Shown: positions 14,220 to 22,409 of the stretch, in pieces | Position numbering within the stretch: the first letter of the stretch is position 1 | Layout: each line of letters begins with the position of its first letter | DNA from: Nonomuraea sp. MG754425 | GTDB lineage: Bacteria > Actinomycetota > Actinomycetes > Streptosporangiales > Streptosporangiaceae | DNA length: 38,648 nt | Direction of reading: 5' to 3' | NCBI RefSeq assembly: GCF_021699195.1 | Contig: NZ_SSXE01000085.1 | Span: 1 to 38,648 of the forward strand | Translations under genes and position numbers: made by a program | The notes under the pieces: generated by a model | What the model saw: the letters and a program-made list of their open reading frames with translations, nothing else | Told to the model about the DNA's origin: nothing | Database searches by the model: none

Positions 14220-15887
14220 GTGCGGGCAGCGGACCGGCTGGTGATCGGCGTGGTACGGCGCGGCGGCCCCTGGCCCGCGGCGCTGGCCGGCACGGCGGTG
14301 GCCGGGGCGGTCGCAGAACTGGCCGTCCCCTACCTGATCGGCCGCACCGTGGACGCCCTCGTGGCGGGCCGGCCGGACGGCGCCCGCTGGCTGGCGCTGT
14401 GCGCCGGAGCGGTCGCCGCCGTCATGATCTGCGAGAGCCTCGGCGTGTGGGCGCGCGGGGCCGGCGCGGCCCACGCCGCCGCGACCCTGCGCTCGGGCGT
14501 GCTGCGGCACGTGCTCGGCGCCGGCCCCGGGCTCACCCGCCGGTTCCCGGAGGGCGAGCTGGTCACCCGGGCCGGGTTGAACACCGAGGAGGTCGGCCGG
14601 GCGCCGGAGACGGTGACCAGCGCGCTCGCCCTGCTCGTGCCCACGGCCGGCGCGCTGGTCGCGCTGACCCTCATCGCCCCCGTCCTGACGCTGACGCTCG
14701 GGGCGGGCATCGTCGTCATCCTGCTGGTCCTGCGGGCCTTCCTGCGCACGTCGACCACGCTGGCCGGCGGGTACCAGGAGGTGCAGGGCGAGATCGCCGC
14801 CCGCCTGGTCGAGGCCCTGGCCGGCGCCCGCACGATCGCCGCCGCCGGCACCGCCGCCCGGGAGTCGGGCCGCGTGCTCGCGCCGCTGCCCGGCCTGCGC
14901 GCGCACGGGATGGCGCTGTGGCGGGCCAACGCCTCCGCCGCGGTCCGGTCGGGGCTGGTGGTGCCGTTGCTGGAGGTGGCGGTGCTCGCCGTGGGCGGTT
15001 TCCTGCTGGCCGCCGGCGACCTCACCGTGGGCGAGCTGTACGCCGCCGCCCGGTACGCCGTGCTCGGCGCCTCGCTCAGCACGGCGCTCGGCCACATCGG
15101 CGGCCTGGCCAGGGCGCGGGCCGCCGCCGAACGGGTGTCGGAGGTCCTCGACCTGCCCTCCGTCCGGTACGGCGCCCGCACCCTTCCCCCCGGCCCGGGG
15201 ACGCTCGAGTTCCGCGACGTCGCCGCGAACGGCCTGACCGTCGGCGACCTCACGCTGCCCGGCGGATCCGTCACCGCCGTGGTGGGACGTTCGGGCTCGG
15301 GCAAGTCGCTGCTGGCGGCGCTGGCCGGACGGCTGGCCGAGCCGGAGCGCGGCACCGTGCTGCTCGACGGCGTCCCGCTGGCGGAACTGGCGGAGGCGGA
15401 GCTGAGACGGGCCGTCGGGTACGCCTTCGAACGCCCGGTCCTGGTCGGCGAGACGGTCGGCGACGCCATCGACGGCGCCGGTGGTCTGAGCCCGCGAGTG
15501 GCGCAGGCGGCGGGGGCCGCCTGCGCGGAGGAGTTCGTCCGGCGGCTGCCGCTCGGCTACGCCACCCCGCTCGGCCAGGCTCCCATGTCCGGCGGCGAAC
15601 GGCAGCGGATCGGCCTGGCCAGGGCGTTCGCGCAGGGGGAGCGGCTGCTGGTGCTCGACGACGCCACCTCCAGCCTCGACACCGTGACGGAGCGCCAGGT
15701 CGGCCGGGCGCTCACCACCGACCGGCTCGGCCGCACCCGCCTGATCGCCGTCCACCGGCTGGCCACCGCCGCCCGCGCCGACCAGGTCGTCTGGCTCGAC
15801 GGCGGCGCGGTACGCGCCCACGGGCCGCACCACGTCTTGTGGCGCGACCCGGCCTACCGGGCGGTCTTCCAGGGAACCGCCACATGA
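14220..15887 (+). CDS. ABC half-transporter of the lanthipeptide locus (RamA/RamB-like)
   Basis: About 555 residues: six-helix membrane domain (about 15-300) followed by an ATPase domain. Walker A is GRSGSGKS near 356-363, the signature MSGGERQ, Walker B LLVLDDATSS and the H-loop IAVHRL. No peptidase C39 domain is present, so the leader is not cleaved by the exporter. The GTG at 14220 has GGAAGGGGG about eight bases before it. It follows lanA in the operon and pairs with the second half-transporter at 16038, as RamA and RamB do in Streptomyces. The pair presumably forms a heterodimer that exports the modified peptide. The TGA stop overlaps an ATG at 15884 (ATGA), the first of a chain of three such overlaps. 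Confidence 0.93.
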   Translation: MRAADRLVIGVVRRGGPWPAALAGTAVAGAVAELAVPYLIGRTVDALVAGRPDGARWLALCAGAVAAVMICESLGVWARGAGAAHAAATLRSGVLRHVLGAGPGLTRRFPEGELVTRAGLNTEEVGRAPETVTSALALLVPTAGALVALTLIAPVLTLTLGAGIVVILLVLRAFLRTSTTLAGGYQEVQGEIAARLVEALAGARTIAAAGTAARESGRVLAPLPGLRAHGMALWRANASAAVRSGLVVPLLEVAVLAVGGFLLAAGDLTVGELYAAARYAVLGASLSTALGHIGGLARARAAAERVSEVLDLPSVRYGARTLPPGPGTLEFRDVAANGLTVGDLTLPGGSVTAVVGRSGSGKSLLAALAGRLAEPERGTVLLDGVPLAELAEAELRRAVGYAFERPVLVGETVGDAIDGAGGLSPRVAQAAGAACAEEFVRRLPLGYATPLGQAPMSGGERQRIGLARAFAQGERLLVLDDATSSLDTVTERQVGRALTTDRLGRTRLIAVHRLATAARADQVVWLDGGAVRAHGPHHVLWRDPAYRAVFQGTAT

Positions 15888-16037
15888 CCGCGCCCACGCG
15901 GGGACCGCGCTGTGACCGCGCCGTGATCGTGTCCGCGCGGGTGCCGCGCCATGGCCGCGCCCAAGCGGCGGGCCGCCACGTGACCGCATCCACGCGGGGA
16001 GCCGCGTCATGACCGCAGACACCCGGAGGGCCGCCCG
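15884..16037 (+). repeat. Degenerate tandem repeats forming coupled mini-ORFs between the ABC genes
   Basis: The 150 bp between the two ABC genes consists of about five degenerate copies of a roughly 30-bp unit, ATGACCGC then CCACGCGGGG then GCCGCG. Three ATGA stop/start overlaps chain the genes: first ABC stop to a 42-codon frame (ATG 15884, TGA 16010-16012), that frame to a 10-codon frame (ATG 16009, TGA 16039-16041), and that to the second ABC gene (ATG 16038). Terminal GGAGGG serves the last start. The encoded short peptides look non-functional; ribosome hand-over is the likelier role. Confidence 0.75.
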
Positions 16038-17708
16038 ATGAATCCGATCGCCCGTGCGTTGCGGCGCGAGCCGCGCCGGTTGGTCGTCCTCGGGCTCTGG
16101 TCGGTGGTGGAGGCCGCGCCCGCGTTCCTCATCGGGCACGCCGTCGCGCGGGCCATCGAGGACGGGTTCGCCCGGGACGCACCGCTGGTCGGCCTGGCCT
16201 GGCTGGCGCTGCTCGGGCTGGCCTGGCCGGCCGCGGCCGTGGCCGCGCGCCAGGTGGTGCTGGCCGTCGCGGCGCTGGCGGAGCCGTTCCGGGACGACCT
16301 GCTGACCCGGGTGGTGGACGGCGCCCTGCGGTCCGGCACCGGACGCGACAGCGCCGCCGTGGCCCGGGCCGGGCTCCAGGTCGAGCTGGCCAGGGACGCC
16401 TTCGCCGCCGTCGTCACCACCGTGCGGGGGTTCGTGTTCACGGTGGTCAGCGTCGTGCTGGGGCTGCTGACGCTGGCGCCGGAGACGCTGGTGCTGGTGC
16501 TGCCGCCGTTCCTGGGCGGGCTCGGGCTGTTCCTGGCCTCGCTGCCCGCGCTGGCCCGGCGGCAGCGCGGGTACCTCGTCGCCGATGAGAGCCTGGCCGA
16601 GGCCATGACGGACCTGGCGGGCGGGCTGCGCGACATCGCGGCGGGCGGCCTGCGGGAGCGGGTGGAGGGGCGGCTCGGCCTGCGGGTGCGCGCGCAGGCC
16701 GAGGCCGGCCGGGCGCTGGCCCGGGTGACCGCCGTCCGCACCGCCGCCCTGGCCGCGGGCGGCTGGCTGCCGGTCGTCCTCGTCCTGGCCGGGACGCCGT
16801 GGCTGCTGGAGCGCGGGGTCGGGGCCGGGGTGGTGGTCGGCACGCTCGCCTACGTCACGCAGTCGCTGGCGCCCGCGCTCGGCGGGCTCGTCCACGGGCT
16901 CGGCGTCAGCGGTGTGCGGCTCGCGGTCTCGCTCGGCCGCATCCTCGCCATGGCCCCGCCCGCGGGCCCGCCCGTGGCGCGGATCCGCCCGTCCGCCCAC
17001 GAGGTCCGGCTCGACGGCGTCACCTTCGCCTACGGCCCGCGCTCCGCGCCGGTGGTGGCGGGCCTGGACCTCACGATCCCCGAAGGCGACCACCTGGCGG
17101 TGGTGGGGCCCAGCGGCGCGGGCAAGTCCACGCTGGCGTCCCTGGTCAGCGGCCTGCTGCGGCCCGGCGCGGGGGAGGTGCTGGTCGGCGGGGTCCCGGC
17201 CGACCGGCTCGACCCCGGCGCGCGGGTGCTGATCCCCCAGGAGGCGTACGTCTTCCGCGGCACCCTGTCCGAGAACCTCCTCTACTATGTAAAGGACGCC
17301 GCCCCGGAGCCGCATCTCACAGAAGCCGTCGCCGCGGTCGGGGCCGGCCCGCTGGTGGACGACCTGGGCGGCTACGACGCCCAGGTCGAGCCGGCCGCGT
17401 TGTCGGCCGGGCAGCGCCAGCTCATCGCCCTGGTACGCGCCTACCTGGCCCCCGCCTCCCTCGTCATCCTCGACGAGGCCACCTGCCACCTCGACCCCGC
17501 CGCCGAGGCCGTCGCGGAGGCCGCCTTCGCCCGGCGCGGCGGCACGCTCGTCGTGATCGCCCACCGCCTCACCTCGGCCCTGCGCGCCCGCCGCGTCCTG
17601 CTCATGGACGGGGCCCGGATCACGGTCGGCACCCACGAGGAGCTGGTCGCGATCTCACCCTTGTACGCCGACCTGGCCGGCCACTGGCACCCGGAGCCCG
17701 TGTCATGA
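16038..17708 (+). CDS. Second ABC half-transporter of the lanthipeptide locus (RamB/RamA-like)
   Basis: A 556-residue half-transporter. Six membrane helices occupy about 15-310; the ATPase domain starts near 325 (EVRLDGVTFAYG). Walker A GPSGAGKST lies near 357-365, the Q-loop in LIPQEAYVFRGTLSENLLYY, the signature is LSAGQRQ (Ala for the usual second Gly), Walker B LVILDEATCH and the H-loop VIAHRLTSA. The signature and Walker B here are close to canonical, as in the partner, so both ATP sites could be active. GGAGGG is seven bases before the ATG. The stop codon overlaps the next gene's start as ATGA (17705-17708). Confidence 0.93.
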   Translation: MNPIARALRREPRRLVVLGLWSVVEAAPAFLIGHAVARAIEDGFARDAPLVGLAWLALLGLAWPAAAVAARQVVLAVAALAEPFRDDLLTRVVDGALRSGTGRDSAAVARAGLQVELARDAFAAVVTTVRGFVFTVVSVVLGLLTLAPETLVLVLPPFLGGLGLFLASLPALARRQRGYLVADESLAEAMTDLAGGLRDIAAGGLRERVEGRLGLRVRAQAEAGRALARVTAVRTAALAAGGWLPVVLVLAGTPWLLERGVGAGVVVGTLAYVTQSLAPALGGLVHGLGVSGVRLAVSLGRILAMAPPAGPPVARIRPSAHEVRLDGVTFAYGPRSAPVVAGLDLTIPEGDHLAVVGPSGAGKSTLASLVSGLLRPGAGEVLVGGVPADRLDPGARVLIPQEAYVFRGTLSENLLYYVKDAAPEPHLTEAVAAVGAGPLVDDLGGYDAQVEPAALSAGQRQLIALVRAYLAPASLVILDEATCHLDPAAEAVAEAAFARRGGTLVVIAHRLTSALRARRVLLMDGARITVGTHEELVAISPLYADLAGHWHPEPVS

Positions 17709-19678
17709 ATGTTCAAGACAGTTATCCGCCCGCCGAACGCCTTCCCCTCGTCGACCGCCGTCACGGTCACGAGATCGACGACCCGTACCGCTGGCTGGAG
17801 GACCCCCTCGACCCGCGCACGCGTGCCTGGCTGACGGCCCAGGACCGGCTGTGGCTCGACGGCGCCGCCCGGCTGCCCCGGCGCGAGCGATTCCTGGCCC
17901 GCCTGACCGAGCTGGGGGAGACCGGCCTGGTCACCCCGCCGGTGTGGCGCGGCGACCGGCGCTTCCACCTGCGGCAGTCCACCTCGCAGGAGCACCCGGT
18001 GCTGTACCGGGGCGACGACGTGGTGCTGGACCCCATGGAGCTCGACCCCACGGGGCTGACCACGCTGGACGACTGGCAGCCCGACCTGGAGGGAGGCCGG
18101 CTGGCGTACCAGATCTCGCGCAGCGGCGACGAGAAGGCCTGCCTGTACGTGCGGGAGCTGGACACCGGGGCCGTCATCGACGGGCCCATCGGCGGCTGCC
18201 GCTACTCGGCGGTCGCCTGGCTGCCGGGCGGCGAGGCGTTCTACTACGTGCGCTTCCACCAGGGCGTGTTCCTGCACCGGATCGGCTCGGCCGAGCCCGA
18301 CACGCCGGTCTTCACGAGGGGCCCGATCTCGTACGGGGTGCAGATCAGCCCGGACGGCCGCTGGCTGACGCTGTCGGCGGGCACCGCGTCCGGCACCTCG
18401 CTCTGGCTGGCCGACCTGGCCGCCGGGGACCCGGCCCCCCGTCCGGTGCAGGAGGGCTCGCACGCGCGCACGGTCGGGGCGGTGGCCTGCGACGGCCGCC
18501 TGTACCTGCTCACCGACCGCGACGCGCCGCGCCGCCGGCTCTGTGTGGCCGATCCGGCCGAGCCGACGGCCTGGCGGGAGCTGATCCCGGAGGACGGCGA
18601 GGCCGTGCTGGGCGCGTTCACGCTGCTCGACGGGGATCGGCTGCTGGTGTCCAGGACGCGGCACGCGGTCGGCGAGATCGCCGTGCACCACGCCCGTACG
18701 GGGGAGCGGCTGGGCGTGGTGCGCCTGCCGGGCAGCGGGACGATCGCCTCGCTCACCTCGCGTCCCGAGGGCGGCCCGGAGGCGTGGTTCACCTACACCG
18801 ACGCGGTCACCCCGCCCGAGATCTGGCGTTACGACGCCCGTACGGACGCCACCACGCCGTGGTCCGCCGCGCCCGGCCGGGTCTCGCTGCCGTCGGTGCG
18901 CAGCCATCACATCGAGTACGCCTCCGCCGACGGCACGCTCGTGCGCATGGTCGTGGTCGCGGGCCCGTCGGAGGGCGGCCCGCGTCCGGCGATCCTCAGC
19001 GGGTACGGCGGCTTCGGCATCCCCCTCATGCCCGGCTACGCCGCCGACTCCCTGGCCTGGGTGGAGGCGGGCGGGGTGCTGGCCATCGCGAACCTGCGGG
19101 GCGGCGGCGAGGAGGGGCAGGCGTGGCACCGGGACGGCATGCTGGAGCGCAAGCAGAACGTGTTCGACGACTTCGTGGCCGCCGCGGAGAAGCTGATCGC
19201 CGACGGCTGGACCACTCCGGAGCAGCTCGGCGTCTGGGGGGAGTCGAACGGCGGGCTGCTGGTCGGCGCGGCGCTCACGCAGCGGCCCGAGCTGTTCGCG
19301 GCGGTGGTGTGCTCGGCCGGGCTGCTCGACATGGCCCGGTTCCACCTCAGCGGCCTGGGGCCGTCCTGGACGGGTGAGTACGGCGACCCGGAGGATCCCG
19401 AGCAGCTCGGCTGGCTGCTCGGTTACTCGCCCTACCATCACGTCCGCGAGGGCGTCGGCTATCCGGCGACGCTGTTCACGGTGTCGGCGGCGGACACGCG
19501 GGTGGACCCGCTGCACGCCAGGAAGATGTGCGCGGCGTTGCAGTGGGCGGGCGGCGGCGACCGGCCGGTGCTGCTGCGCTACGAGCCGGACGTGGGCCAC
19601 GGGGCGCGGGCGGTCAGCCGTTCGGTCGGGCTGGCCGCCGACGTGCTGGCCTTCCTGGCCGAGCACACGGGTCTCTGA
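17705..19678 (+). CDS. Prolyl oligopeptidase (S9A), probable lanthipeptide leader protease
   Basis: A 657-residue serine peptidase. The N-terminus (DDPYRWLEDP) and a seven-bladed propeller region (about 70-400) precede the alpha/beta-hydrolase domain. The catalytic triad is Ser514 (WGESNGG), Asp597 (ADTRVDP) and His632 (DVGHG); Arg599 matches the proline-site arginine of porcine POP. LRGGGEEGQAWH is the conserved oxyanion-side block. No signal peptide is visible, so it acts in the cytoplasm unless released. It is translationally coupled to the upstream ABC gene. POPs in class III clusters are known to remove leaders after proline (FlaP of Kribbella flavipeptin); the LanA leader has one proline, Pro12. 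Last gene of the operon; it ends 18 bp from the convergent response regulator. Confidence 0.95.
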   Translation: MNVQDSYPPAERLPLVDRRHGHEIDDPYRWLEDPLDPRTRAWLTAQDRLWLDGAARLPRRERFLARLTELGETGLVTPPVWRGDRRFHLRQSTSQEHPVLYRGDDVVLDPMELDPTGLTTLDDWQPDLEGGRLAYQISRSGDEKACLYVRELDTGAVIDGPIGGCRYSAVAWLPGGEAFYYVRFHQGVFLHRIGSAEPDTPVFTRGPISYGVQISPDGRWLTLSAGTASGTSLWLADLAAGDPAPRPVQEGSHARTVGAVACDGRLYLLTDRDAPRRRLCVADPAEPTAWRELIPEDGEAVLGAFTLLDGDRLLVSRTRHAVGEIAVHHARTGERLGVVRLPGSGTIASLTSRPEGGPEAWFTYTDAVTPPEIWRYDARTDATTPWSAAPGRVSLPSVRSHHIEYASADGTLVRMVVVAGPSEGGPRPAILSGYGGFGIPLMPGYAADSLAWVEAGGVLAIANLRGGGEEGQAWHRDGMLERKQNVFDDFVAAAEKLIADGWTTPEQLGVWGESNGGLLVGAALTQRPELFAAVVCSAGLLDMARFHLSGLGPSWTGEYGDPEDPEQLGWLLGYSPYHHVREGVGYPATLFTVSAADTRVDPLHARKMCAALQWAGGGDRPVLLRYEPDVGHGARAVSRSVGLAADVLAFLAEHTGL

Positions 19679-19696
19679 GCGGGACGGGCGGGCGGC

Positions 19697-20305
19697 TCAG
19701 ATCCAGCCGGACTCCCTGGCGATGCGGATGGCGTCGATCCTGCTGCGCGCCCCGAGCTTTGCCGTGGTCTTTGACAGGTAGTTGCGGACCGTTCCTTCGG
19801 ACAGGTACAGCGAGGCCGCGATCTCCCCGATGGACGCCCCGTCGGCGGCGGCTCCGATCACGTCGAGCTCGCGTTGTGTCAGCGGGGCCTCCATCGGGCG
19901 CATGGCGGCGATGGCGAGTTCGGAGTCGATGACCCGCTCGCCCTCGGCGACCCTGCGGATCCCGTCCGCGAGCCGGCCGGGTGGCGCGTCCTTGGCCATG
20001 AAGCCGCGTACGTGCACGTCGAGCGCCTTCTTGAGGAGGCCGGGGGTGCCGACGCCGGTGAGGATGAGCACTCCGCACTCGGGTAACTTCTCGTGCAGTT
20101 CGGCGGCGGCCGTGAGGCCGTCCATGCCGGGCAGTCCGATGTCGATCACCGCGACGTGGGGGCGGCAGGCTCTGGCGGCGGAGAGGATGCGGTCGCCGCG
20201 TTCGACCTCGGCGACGACCTCGATGTCCTCTTCGTAGGCCAGCAGCGCCACGAGGGCTCCCCGTACCAGGTGCATGTCCTCAGCGAGCAACGTTCGAATC
20301 ACCAT
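19697..20305 (-). CDS. NarL/DesR-type response regulator of the lanthipeptide locus (RamR-like)
   Basis: A 202-residue regulator. The receiver has the acidic pair Glu9-Asp10, phospho-acceptor Asp55 (VAVIDIGLPGMDG), Thr83 (LILTG) and Lys105 (FMAKDAP). A LuxR-type HTH covers about 138-198 (LTQRELDVIGAAADG, then SEGTVRNYLSKTTAKL). It is convergent with the lanthipeptide operon, closing it, as a RamR-like gene does at the ram locus. The DesK-like kinase at 10208 belongs to the matching partner family and is the likely phosphate donor. AAGGA stands a few bases before the ATG; a GTG one codon on has better spacing. Its promoter should lie in 20306-20427, where ACGTTGCAA (minus strand, 20336-20328) is shared with the kinase upstream region. 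Confidence 0.93.
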   Translation of the reverse strand: MVIRTLLAEDMHLVRGALVALLAYEEDIEVVAEVERGDRILSAARACRPHVAVIDIGLPGMDGLTAAAELHEKLPECGVLILTGVGTPGLLKKALDVHVRGFMAKDAPPGRLADGIRRVAEGERVIDSELAIAAMRPMEAPLTQRELDVIGAAADGASIGEIAASLYLSEGTVRNYLSKTTAKLGARSRIDAIRIARESGWI

Positions 20306-20427
20306 GCGTCCTTGCGGTCGACCAGGCTTGCAACGTCTGCGGGCCCCTCAATCCTGCCGTACCGACCCAATCAATGAAAAGTACTGGTATTTGGGCGCCA
20401 CGCCATCTTCGAGCAGGCTACCTGCGC

Positions 20428-21474
20428 TCACGACGCCCGGGGCGCGCACCGGGGAGTGATCATCGTGACGCCGGGCACCGAGCCCATGGAGGCCAGCGCC
20501 TTGCCGGCGTCGGCGAGCCCGATGGTGCGGGTGATGAGCTGGTCGGGGTGCAGGATCCCGGCCCTGATCATCTCCAGCATGGGCGGGTAGGCGTGCGCGG
20601 CCATGCCGTGGCTGCCCAGCAGCCGCAGCTCGTGGCCGATGACGCGGCCCATCGGCACCGGCGTGGCCCCGCCGGGCAGCAGCCCGACCTGGACGTGCCG
20701 GCCCCGGCGGCGCAGGCTCTCGACGGAGGCGGCGCACGTGGCGGGGCTGCCCAGCGCGTCGATCGACACGTGCGCGCCGCCCCTGGTCAGCTCCCTCACC
20801 TGGGCCGCCGCGTCACCGGCCGAGCCGTTGACGAAGTGCGTGGCCCCCGCCTGCTCGGCCAGGTGCAGGGCGTCGGTGCTGATGTCGATCGCCACGACGC
20901 GGGCGCCCGCCGCGGTCGCGATCATCACGGCCGACAGGCCCACCCCGCCGCAGCCGTGCACGGCCACCCACTCGCCGGGGCGCACGTCGCCGACCTGGGC
21001 CACGGCGCGGAAGGCGGTGGCGAAGCGGCAGCCGAGCCCGGCCGCGGTGGCGTAGGCCATGTCGTCGGGCATGGCGACGAGGTTGACGTCGGCGTGGTCG
21101 ATGGCGACGTACTCGGCGAACGAGCCCCAGTGGGTGAAGCCCGGCTGGGTCTGCCGCTCGCAGACCTGCTGGTCGCCGGTGGCGCAGGCGGGGCAGGAGC
21201 CGCAGGCGCAGATGAACGGCACGGTCACCCGCGTGCCCGGCCGCCAGCCGCGCACGTCGGGGCCGACCGCCTCGACCACGCCCGCCAGCTCGTGGCCGGG
21301 CACGTGGGGCAGGACCTTGATGTCGGGGTCGTGCCCCTGCCAGCCGTGCCAGTCGGACCGGCACAGCCCGGTCGCCTCGACCCTGATCACCGCCCCATGG
21401 GACGCGGGGGACGGGTCGGGCAGCTCGCGCACGTCGAGCTCTCCACCGAAGACGTCAAAGGCAACCGCTCGCAT
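20428..21474 (-). CDS. Zinc-dependent alcohol dehydrogenase (MDR family)
   Basis: A 348-residue medium-chain dehydrogenase. The catalytic zinc is bound by Cys in GLCRSDWHG and by GHELAGVVE; the structural zinc by the four Cys of ICACGSCPACATGDQQVCE. The NAD-binding fold has GCGGVGLSAVMIA. It oxidises an alcohol or reduces an aldehyde in the cytoplasm; the substrate is not evident. It starts one base after the TGA of the XRE-type regulator gene (21476-21478), so the two form a minus-strand operon. Confidence 0.93.
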   Translation of the reverse strand: MRAVAFDVFGGELDVRELPDPSPASHGAVIRVEATGLCRSDWHGWQGHDPDIKVLPHVPGHELAGVVEAVGPDVRGWRPGTRVTVPFICACGSCPACATGDQQVCERQTQPGFTHWGSFAEYVAIDHADVNLVAMPDDMAYATAAGLGCRFATAFRAVAQVGDVRPGEWVAVHGCGGVGLSAVMIATAAGARVVAIDISTDALHLAEQAGATHFVNGSAGDAAAQVRELTRGGAHVSIDALGSPATCAASVESLRRRGRHVQVGLLPGGATPVPMGRVIGHELRLLGSHGMAAHAYPPMLEMIRAGILHPDQLITRTIGLADAGKALASMGSVPGVTMITPRCAPRAS

Positions 21475-21475
21475 C

Positions 21476-22306
21476 TCATGAGCTTAGGGTCTGTCGCCGC
21501 AGCTCGCGCAAGGCCCGGTGCGACGGCGAGCCGGGTTCGGCGGTGTAGAGCACGAGCCGCAGGTCGTCGCGGTCGGGCACCTGCATGACCTGGCAGATCA
21601 CGTCGATCGCGCCGACCACCGGGTGGACGACGCGCTTGCGCTGCTCCCTGCGTACCTGGACCTCGTGCCTGGACCACAGTTCGGCGAAGGCCGGGCTGAG
21701 CGCGAGCAGTTCGGCGACCAGCGCCTGGATCCGCCGGTCGCCGGGGTGGCGGCCGGCGGCGGCGCGCAGGTCGGCGACCGAGCCGCGGGCGAAGCGGCTC
21801 TTCTCCTCGTCGCCGAGGTGCTCGGCGATCTCGGGCGACATGAAGACCCAGCGGATGACGTTGCGCTCGCCCGGCGAGGTGGAGTCGAGGCCGCCCATGA
21901 GGGCGCCGGCCATGGGGTTCCAGGCGCGGATGTCGTAGCGGGCGTCCAGCACGTACGCGGGCACGTCCTCCAGGAACGCGATCAGGTGCAGCAGGCTGTC
22001 CGGCACGTCCTCCCTGATGCGGGGCCGGTCGAGCGGCTGGCCCGTCAGGTGGAACAGGTGGGCGCGTTCGTCCTGGTTCAGCAGGAGGGCTCGGGCCAGC
22101 GCGTTCACCACCTGCTTGGACGGGTGCGGGCCGCGGCCCTGCTCCAGGCGGATGTAGTAGTCGATCGACATGCCCGCGAGCTGCGCGACCTCCTGCCTGC
22201 GCAGGCCGGGAGTGCGGCGGGTGCCGCCGGCCGGCAGGCCCACGTCGGCGGGGGTGACGCGGGCGCGCCTGGCGCGCAGGAAATCGGCGAGTTCGACGCG
22301 GTTCAT
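21476..22306 (-). CDS. XRE-type regulator with MmyB-like ligand domain
   Basis: A 276-residue protein. The N-terminal HTH (about 5-80) contains TPGLRRQEVAQLAGMSIDYYIRLEQGR in outline: the LRREEVA-type and YYxRLEQGR blocks typical of actinobacterial MmyB-like regulators. The C-terminal PAS-like MmyB domain (about 100-265) has PAYVLDARYDIRAWNPMA and NVIRWVFM; these domains are thought to bind a fatty-acid-like ligand. GGAG precedes the ATG. It shares an operon with the downstream alcohol dehydrogenase and is divergent from an SDR gene (22410), the usual setting in which these regulators control the neighbouring dehydrogenase. Confidence 0.92.
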   Translation of the reverse strand: MNRVELADFLRARRARVTPADVGLPAGGTRRTPGLRRQEVAQLAGMSIDYYIRLEQGRGPHPSKQVVNALARALLLNQDERAHLFHLTGQPLDRPRIREDVPDSLLHLIAFLEDVPAYVLDARYDIRAWNPMAGALMGGLDSTSPGERNVIRWVFMSPEIAEHLGDEEKSRFARGSVADLRAAAGRHPGDRRIQALVAELLALSPAFAELWSRHEVQVRREQRKRVVHPVVGAIDVICQVMQVPDRDDLRLVLYTAEPGSPSHRALRELRRQTLSS

Positions 22307-22409
22307 GGCTCCATCCTCTGCCAAGAGGGCGACGGGGTGGGTGGTACCGCTGATCCCAGCCTCCCCAGGGCTCTGCCGCAGCACCCCGCCCCCGGGCCAG
22401 CGTGGAGCC

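Noticed and set aside
12903..17636. 1577-codon minus-strand open frame across the lanthipeptide operon
   Set aside because: Composition is typical of a GC shadow frame (His/Gln/Gly/Arg), it lies opposite five well-supported genes, and no domain is recognisable.
17705..19678. Oligopeptidase as a housekeeping enzyme unrelated to the cluster
   Set aside because: The ATGA coupling to the transporter gene and the known role of POPs in class III clusters make membership more likely, though the function is not proven.
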